Positions 59,301 to 64,000 of a DNA stretch of 64,000 nt are shown piece after piece. Position 1 is the first letter of the stretch; each line of letters begins with the position of its first letter. The position numbers were made by a program, and so were the translations under genes. Source of the stretch: Spirometra erinaceieuropaei. Taxonomy: Eukaryota > Platyhelminthes > Cestoda > Diphyllobothriidea > Diphyllobothriidae. The stretch is from the NCBI GenBank assembly GCA_902702965.1, contig CACRXP010000174.1, positions 627,925-691,924 of the forward strand, written 5' to 3'. Below the pieces are notes generated by a model that was given only the letters and a program-made list of their open reading frames with translations, was not told the DNA's origin and did no database searches.

Positions 59301-61260
59301 CACTGTGACAAGTTTCCAGAATCCCAGAAACTTGTAAATGCCATGCTGATTCATAAAGGTAGCTCTATACTGCAAACCAAAAATCGCAGGCTAGCATGAC
59401 TGATGCGTATTTTCGGCAGAATGAAAGACCGAACTCTTAAGCAAAGGCGCGCTCCATTAAATGGATCAATAGGTAACATTAATGACGCGTTTTATGGTGT
59501 CCGCCAGAAATCTTGTCTTATGCAATATTCAGTTGCTATGAAAACGGAAAAGAAAACCTTGGACTCGGAATATATTGCCGATTGCACATTTTCAAGTCTT
59601 TCAAATTTCCGTTTCCTCCCATATCAGCGCTTTATGTGCAACGTTTCGAACCGCCGCGTAACGCTATATTTAATGTTCCTCGGATTAGCGTAAGGGATCC
59701 CCGACTGAAAACCATGGACAAATTCGCCTATTTAGGCAGTACATTCCCGAGGCATCAAAATCGACGATGAACTGGCATACTTAACCCCCAAAACCGGCCA
59801 GATCTTCGGCCGGCTGCAGAACACCTCACGGAATAGCATAAGTCTCCACCCCAACATCATACCAAACATGTAAAAATATGTCCTCCTGATTACGCTGCTG
59901 TGGGGTCCGGAGACCTGGGCAGCCTACAGGAGTCAAGTGGGGAAATCCAGCCTCTTCCACTTCAGTTGTCTCCGACGGATAGCAAAGCTGAGATGTCAGG
60001 ACAGGAACACGGGCAGAAAGATTCTGAGAAGGACTGACATCCTCAACATCAGTGTCATGCTGAGGCTACGATAACTACGATGGGGTGGCTACTTCGTGGG
60101 GATGGAGGATGACGGACTACCCAAGCGACTCTTCAATGGAGGTTTTGTTACGGGGGCCTGTCGACGCGGATGTCAAACCCGCCGCCACAAGGACACCTTT
60201 AAGAACTTCTTGAAGCGACTACGAATCAACCCGAAGACTTGGGAGGTCCTCGCGCTGGACCGATCGGCCTGGAGAAAATTACTGAAGACTGCTGTAAAAA
60301 TCTATGAAGTCAACCGTATCGTCACTGTGAAGGCCAAAGCTAGCGTGTCTCAAACGCCTCGGAACCGCAACCTCAAATTCTAAGCCCTCCTAACATGCCT
60401 ACACCGTCAACAATCTTTCCGCGCGCAGGTCAGTCTCGTCGGACATGTCTGGAGGCAATGACCAACAGCTCGACAATCCCAAATGCTGCCTCCCTAGCCG
60501 CCCCTGCTCCAAATCCCACGGCTTCCACGACGACAATCACCCTCACTACCGCTGACCCCACTCCTGGTACCGCCGTCGTCGACCACTGCCATTACGACGG
60601 CTATTAAAATTACCACGGCCCCCACTTTGCCTACCTTTGAGAACACTCTCCACAGCCCCATGGACCGTCAGCCACCACTCCCACTTTCGGAGATATGAAT
60701 TCGATTTCAACCTCTCCCCATTGTGACTGCATATTCACCTCACGCACTGGCCTGGTCGGTCATTCTAGTAGCCGTCGCAGCGCGACCCGCGCACCAGTGC
60801 CAATAATCCTCAAATGCACTAGCCGCATCCGCGTTCGCTGTCCACACTGCCCACAAACATATATTTATAACATAGGCTTATTCGGTCACAAAGTGGAATT
60901 CATCATAACATCGGTACATCTAACACACTTTGCACATTCACCAACTCTTGCATTCCTGTTCCTATTATCTCTCCATCCGCCACTCGACCGTCACTGGCAG
61001 CACCATAGCGGCAACCGGCTTGGTATCCCCGAACCTATCCTGTCCAGCTGACGCCACATATTCACTCCAGGCATCGGCCTGGTCGGTCACCTGCGAGTCC
61101 ATCGCACAGATACTGGCAAAGCAATGCCTGGAGCAACAACACGCACCGCCTCAAATGCCTGCATTGCCTCGCACACTCAGACATCGCAGTGACCCATTCG
61201 GTCACATGCGCCTCCATGAAAATCTGCGGAGGATCATCGCAGACATGACTGCATAACCAC
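59300..61260 (+). pseudogene. RTE-like LINE-3, RT remnants with C2H2 zinc-finger tail
   Basis: About 59330-59400 resembles the RT palm start. 59690-59770 encodes LKTMDKFAYLGSTF, and 60096-60383 encodes LPKRLFNGGFVTGACRRGC, then LKRLRINPKTWEVLALDR, the RTE RT C-terminus. A Pro/Thr/Ser-rich spacer follows (60395-60607). Then come finger-like units: CDCIFTSRTGLVGH and CPHCPQTYIYNIGLFGH (60720-60890), then TPGIGLVGHLRVHRTDTGK (about 61060-61125) and FGHMRLHENLR (61200-61235). Many stops; the catalytic RT region is deleted. Confidence 0.7.
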
Positions 61261-61845
61261 ACATTTCACAACAACATATGCACCACACATGATCACCTCC
61301 AACATCCCATATCACCGGCACCTCTCGCATCCTTGGAAAGTGTGCTTTTAGGCTCCCTTCTCTACGTGGCTACTCCGCTAAGTGTGGGGTCAGAACAGTT
61401 TACCACTTGTGAAATGCTTGTATGACCTTTCATAAGATAGGTCACGAAGTGTACGTATCGGGATAAGGCCGTGTGTATGTGCGTCGCACTCACGGACGAC
61501 GTGTTCTCAACTCTGTCAGCCAACCCCCCCCAATCTCAGCGTCAGTCGACTGACTGACTTAGGCAATGGATTGTTGCAGCAGCCGATGACGTTGACGGTA
61601 GCGCACACGCAGTAAGTGGTCCTGGAAATAAGTCCTGACCAAAGCCAGATCCAAGAGATTTGTTGAACGCTTCACTGCACTAGTCCAGGCGAAAAAGCAG
61701 AAGAAAAATTAGGTGGTCATAAATGTATACCAGAGACAGAAGGAAATCCAGCACATATGGTAATAGCTAAATGCACGAACTGGATGAATTACAACGAAAG
61801 CATGCGAATAACATGCGAAAGCACTGTACATAAAAAGGGTTGGTT
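61261..61845. other. LINE-3 3' region and junction, no gene
   Basis: Non-coding. 61813-61834 is an exact 22-bp match to the 3' tail of LINE-1 (50210-50231). Confidence 0.5.
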
Positions 61846-62174
61846 ATTTAGATAAGAAGGAAGTCGTCTATAAGATACCATGCAACACCTGTAATGCGGT
61901 TTACTGTGGTCAAACCGGGAAATCGGCCTCTACACGAATACACGAACATCAGTTGGCCGTAAAAAGGCGAGACTACTTGTCCCAAGTTGCCATGCATACG
62001 TTGGAAACCGGACACAAATTCGCCTGGGACAGGACCCGCATTGTAGGTGTCTGTTCATCTAAAAAGGGCCGTGAATTTTTAGAGGCCATCCATTCGGATA
62101 ACACATGCATCAATAGACATGCAGAATTGGATACGGTGAACAACAGCCTCAAGGAAAAATGGAAAAGGCATTAG
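61846..62174 (+). pseudogene. Penelope-like element PLE-4, GIY-YIG endonuclease
   Basis: An open frame with VVYKIPCNTCNAVYCGQTGKS, then TRIHEHQLAV and MHTLETGHKF: the CxxC, (V)YCGQT and histidine motifs of a PLE endonuclease from a lineage different from PLE-1 to 3. It reaches a stop at 62172-62174. The RT is absent, so a 5'-truncated copy. Confidence 0.75.
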
Positions 62175-62260
62175 CCAATCAGAACAAGACACCAGCAGGA
62201 ATGACAAGGCAAAATCGATTTTTCGGCATGTTTAAATGTTGACTGTTTTGCAAACTTATT

Positions 62261-62300
62261 CCACGTCTGAAGACGACTTGGGGAACCAAGATCGAAAATT
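62261..62300 (+). ncRNA. hammerhead-like motif at PLE-4 3' end
   Basis: CTGAAGA (62267-62273) is followed by a hairpin CGACTTGG/CCAAGATCG with loop GGAA (one bulged base) and then AAAA. This is the CTGANGA-hairpin-GAAA layout of a hammerhead at the expected PLE end, but the G before AAA is also needed for stem II, and no convincing stems I and III were found. Confidence 0.35.
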
Positions 62301-62377
62301 TACAATAAACCTTGTTAATCTTTCCCAAAGAGCTTATTTCTTTCGAATTATGATTCTTGGGATGCCTATTTTCAAAT

Positions 62378-62400
62378 ATATATATATATATATATATATA
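62378..62400. repeat. TA dinucleotide run
   Basis: Simple (TA)n leading directly into the first 312-bp unit. Confidence 0.9.
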
Positions 62401-62432
62401 GGCAGAATAGTATTACCGACAAAGACAAGGGA

Positions 62433-62477
62433 GACTGGAATGGCCATTTCTGGCTTATTAGCCGTCGTCAGCCAGCC
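62433..62477 (-). ncRNA. hammerhead ribozyme, array unit 1
   Basis: Minus strand, reading 62477 to 62433. Stem I is GGCTGG with CCAGTC (six pairs including one U-G). The core is CTGACGA (62471-62465). Stem II is GGCT/AGCC with loop AATA, below a C-A apposition next to the core. GAAA follows (62450-62447). Stem III is the self-complementary ATGG/CCAT with no loop. H17 is U (62439), so cleavage is predicted between 62439 and 62438. A loopless palindromic stem III suggests the ribozyme works as a dimer or in multimeric transcripts. Confidence 0.8.
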
Positions 62478-62496
62478 ATACCCAAGCCCGAAGTGT

Positions 62497-62573
62497 GGAA
62501 CATCCGAGCCTCGAACTCGCGACCAGTTGGTTTAGAAGTCAACGCCTCTACTCACCGGGCCACGAGCCCGTTG
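62497..62573 (-). promoter_or_regulatory. tRNA-like Pol III promoter region, unit 1
   Basis: Minus strand. An A-box-like TGGCCCGGTGAG, an anticodon-type loop CTTCTAA (TCT) and a B-box-like GAGTTCGAGGC are spaced as in a tRNA. It is repeated every 312 bp. The arms pair imperfectly, so it is tRNA-derived and not a tRNA gene. Confidence 0.6.
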
Positions 62574-62744
62574 CCTTGTCGGTTTTCGATCGGGAATATA
62601 CAATGTTAGGGGGCGCTCACCGATCGTTCATACGGAACTCACTCGTTCCGTTGTGCCTTATGGACTCTCTCTCGAGCCCAACCAGCAGCCGCACAGCGGC
62701 GCATGATATATAGGCAGAATAGTATTACCGACAAAGACAAGGGA

Positions 62745-62789
62745 GACTGGAATGGCCATTTCTGGCTTATTAGCCGTCGTCAGCCAGCC
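62745..62789 (-). ncRNA. hammerhead ribozyme, array unit 2
   Basis: Identical in sequence to unit 1 at +312. Confidence 0.8.
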
Positions 62790-63056
62790 ATACCCAAGCC
62801 CGAAGTGTGGAACACCCGAGCCTCGAACTCGCGACCTGTTGGTTTAGAAGTCAACGCCTCTACTCACCGGGCCACGAGCCCGTTGCCTTGTCGGTTTTCG
62901 ATCGGGAATATACAATGTTAGGGGGCGCTCACCGATCGTTCATACGGAACTCACTCGTTCCGTTGTGCCTTATGGACTCTCTCTCGAGCCCAACCAGCAG
63001 CCGCACAGCGGCGCATGATATATAGGCAGAATAGTATTACCGACAAAGACAAGGGA

Positions 63057-63101
63057 GACTGGAATGGCCATTTCTGGCTTATTAGCCGTCGTCAGCCAGC
63101 C
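63057..63101 (-). ncRNA. hammerhead ribozyme, array unit 3
   Basis: Identical to unit 1 at +624. Confidence 0.8.
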
Positions 63102-63368
63102 ATACCCAAGCCCGAAGTGTGGAACACCCGAGCCTCGAACTCGCGACCTGTTGGTTTAGAAGTCAACGCCTCTACTCACCGGGCCACGAGCCCGTTGCCT
63201 TGTCGGTTTTCGATCGGGAATATACAATGTTAGGGGGCGCTCACCGATCGTTCATACGGAACTCACTCGTTCCGTTGTGCCTTATGGACTCTCTCTCGAG
63301 CCCAACCAGCAGCCGCACAGCGGCGCATGATATATAGGCAGAATAGTATTACCGACAAAGACAAGGGA

Positions 63369-63413
63369 GACTGGAATGGCCATTTCTGGCTTATTAGCCG
63401 TCGTCAGCCAGCC
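63369..63413 (-). ncRNA. hammerhead ribozyme, array unit 4
   Basis: Identical to unit 1 at +936. Confidence 0.8.
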
Positions 63414-63680
63414 ATACCCAAGCCCGAAGTGTGGAACACCCGAGCCTCGAACTCGCGACCTGTTGGTTTAGAAGTCAACGCCTCTACTCACCGGGCCACG
63501 AGCCCGTTGCCTTGTCGGTTTTCGATCGGGAATATACAATGTTAGGGGGCGCTCACCGATCGTTCATACGGAACTCACTCGTTCCGTTGTGCCTTATGGA
63601 CTCTCTCTCGAGCCCAACCAGCAGCCGCACAGCGGCGCATGATATATAGGCAGAATAGTATTACCGACAAAGACAAGGGA

Positions 63681-63725
63681 GACTGGAATGGCCATTTCTG
63701 GCTTATTAGCCGTCGTCAGCCAGCC
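63681..63725 (-). ncRNA. hammerhead ribozyme, array unit 5
   Basis: Identical to unit 1 at +1248. The sixth unit ends inside stem III at the window edge. Confidence 0.8.
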
Positions 63726-64000
63726 ATACCCAAGCCCGAAGTGTGGAACACCCGAGCCTCGAACTCGCGACCTGTTGGTTTAGAAGTCAACGCCTCTACT
63801 CACCGGGCCACGAGCCCGTTGCCTTGTCGGTTTTCGATCGGGAATATACAATGTTAGGGGGCGCTCACCGATCGTTCATACGGAACTCACTCGTTCCGTT
63901 GTGCCTTATGGACTCTCTCTCGAGCCCAACCAGCAGCCGCACAGCGGCGCATGATATATAGGCAGAATAGTATTACCGACAAAGACAAGGGAGACTGGAA

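Larger units (their letters stand above)
62401..64000 (-). repeat. tandem array of 312-bp tRNA/hammerhead units (retrozyme-like satellite)
   Basis: Units begin (plus-strand GGCAGAATAG) at 62401, 62713, 63025, 63337, 63649 and 63961; the sixth is cut by the window end. Later units look identical; the first differs at two bases (ATCCGAG for ACCCGAG, CCAGTTGG for CCTGTTGG). On the minus strand each unit has a tRNA-like region with A- and B-box elements, then a hammerhead ribozyme about 20 nt further on. A Pol III transcript reading through the array would be cut into 312-nt monomers. Compare schistosome Sm-alpha satellites, which have the same combination. It encodes no protein; the 72-codon frames recur only because 312 is divisible by three. 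Confidence 0.85.

Noticed and set aside
62495..63961. Repeated 72-codon open frames in the tandem array
   Set aside because: They recur because the period of 312 is a multiple of three. The region is tRNA-like and ribozyme sequence on the other strand and shows no protein-like signal.
62401..64000. CRISPR array
   Set aside because: The units are 312 bp without unique spacers, and the genome is eukaryotic.

Overview
The window looks like nuclear DNA of a flatworm (platyhelminth), most likely a tapeworm or fluke. The evidence is a split single-copy-type gene with 30-34 bp introns beside kilobase introns, and a retroelement set typical of that phylum: a Ty3/Gypsy element primed by tRNA-Trp (CsRn1-like), CR1/Jockey-like LINEs, RTE-like LINEs with a C2H2 zinc-finger tail, and Penelope-like elements (PLEs). 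The genus cannot be told from sequence alone.

The only host gene I recognise is GMP synthase (GMPS) on the minus strand, 34392 down to 15613. It has 14 exons that join without any phase conflict into 2214 coding bases (737 residues). All the domains expected of the glutamine-hydrolysing enzyme are there. Exons 1-5 are packed into about 600 bp and the later exons are spread over 18 kb of repeat-filled introns. A second, nearly identical copy of exons 1-9 lies at 36042-45327. It belongs to a 10.6-kb segment (24719-35356) that is repeated as 35677-50971, the two copies being separated by a run of Ns. They differ by scattered, mostly silent changes and by a 4.7-kb LINE present only in the second, 0.3 kb upstream of its ATG. 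Two alleles laid end to end by the assembler, or a very recent tandem duplication, would both explain this.

Layout: 1-15.6 kb is intergenic, with a PLE (3.0-4.9 kb), several members of a new-looking ~1-kb fold-back repeat, an RTE endonuclease relic and a solo copy of the terminal repeat. 15.6-34.4 kb is GMPS, with PLE, LINE and fold-back insertions in its introns. 35.7-45.3 kb is the partial GMPS copy. 45.6-50.3 kb is the CR1-like LINE. 50.8-58.55 kb is a decayed LTR retrotransposon with a 5'-truncated LINE nested in reverse. 59-62.3 kb holds an RTE LINE with zinc-finger tail and another PLE fragment. 62.4-64 kb is a 312-bp tandem array.

The most interesting system is self-cleaving RNA. Each 312-bp unit of the terminal array carries, on the minus strand, a tRNA-like Pol III promoter followed by a nearly complete hammerhead ribozyme with a palindromic stem III, that is, a retrozyme or Sm-alpha-like satellite. 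The PLE at 3-4.9 kb has a hammerhead in each of its inverted terminal repeats, and relics in a second PLE show compensatory changes in stem II. Autonomous PLEs and a small non-autonomous ribozyme satellite therefore sit in the same 64 kb.
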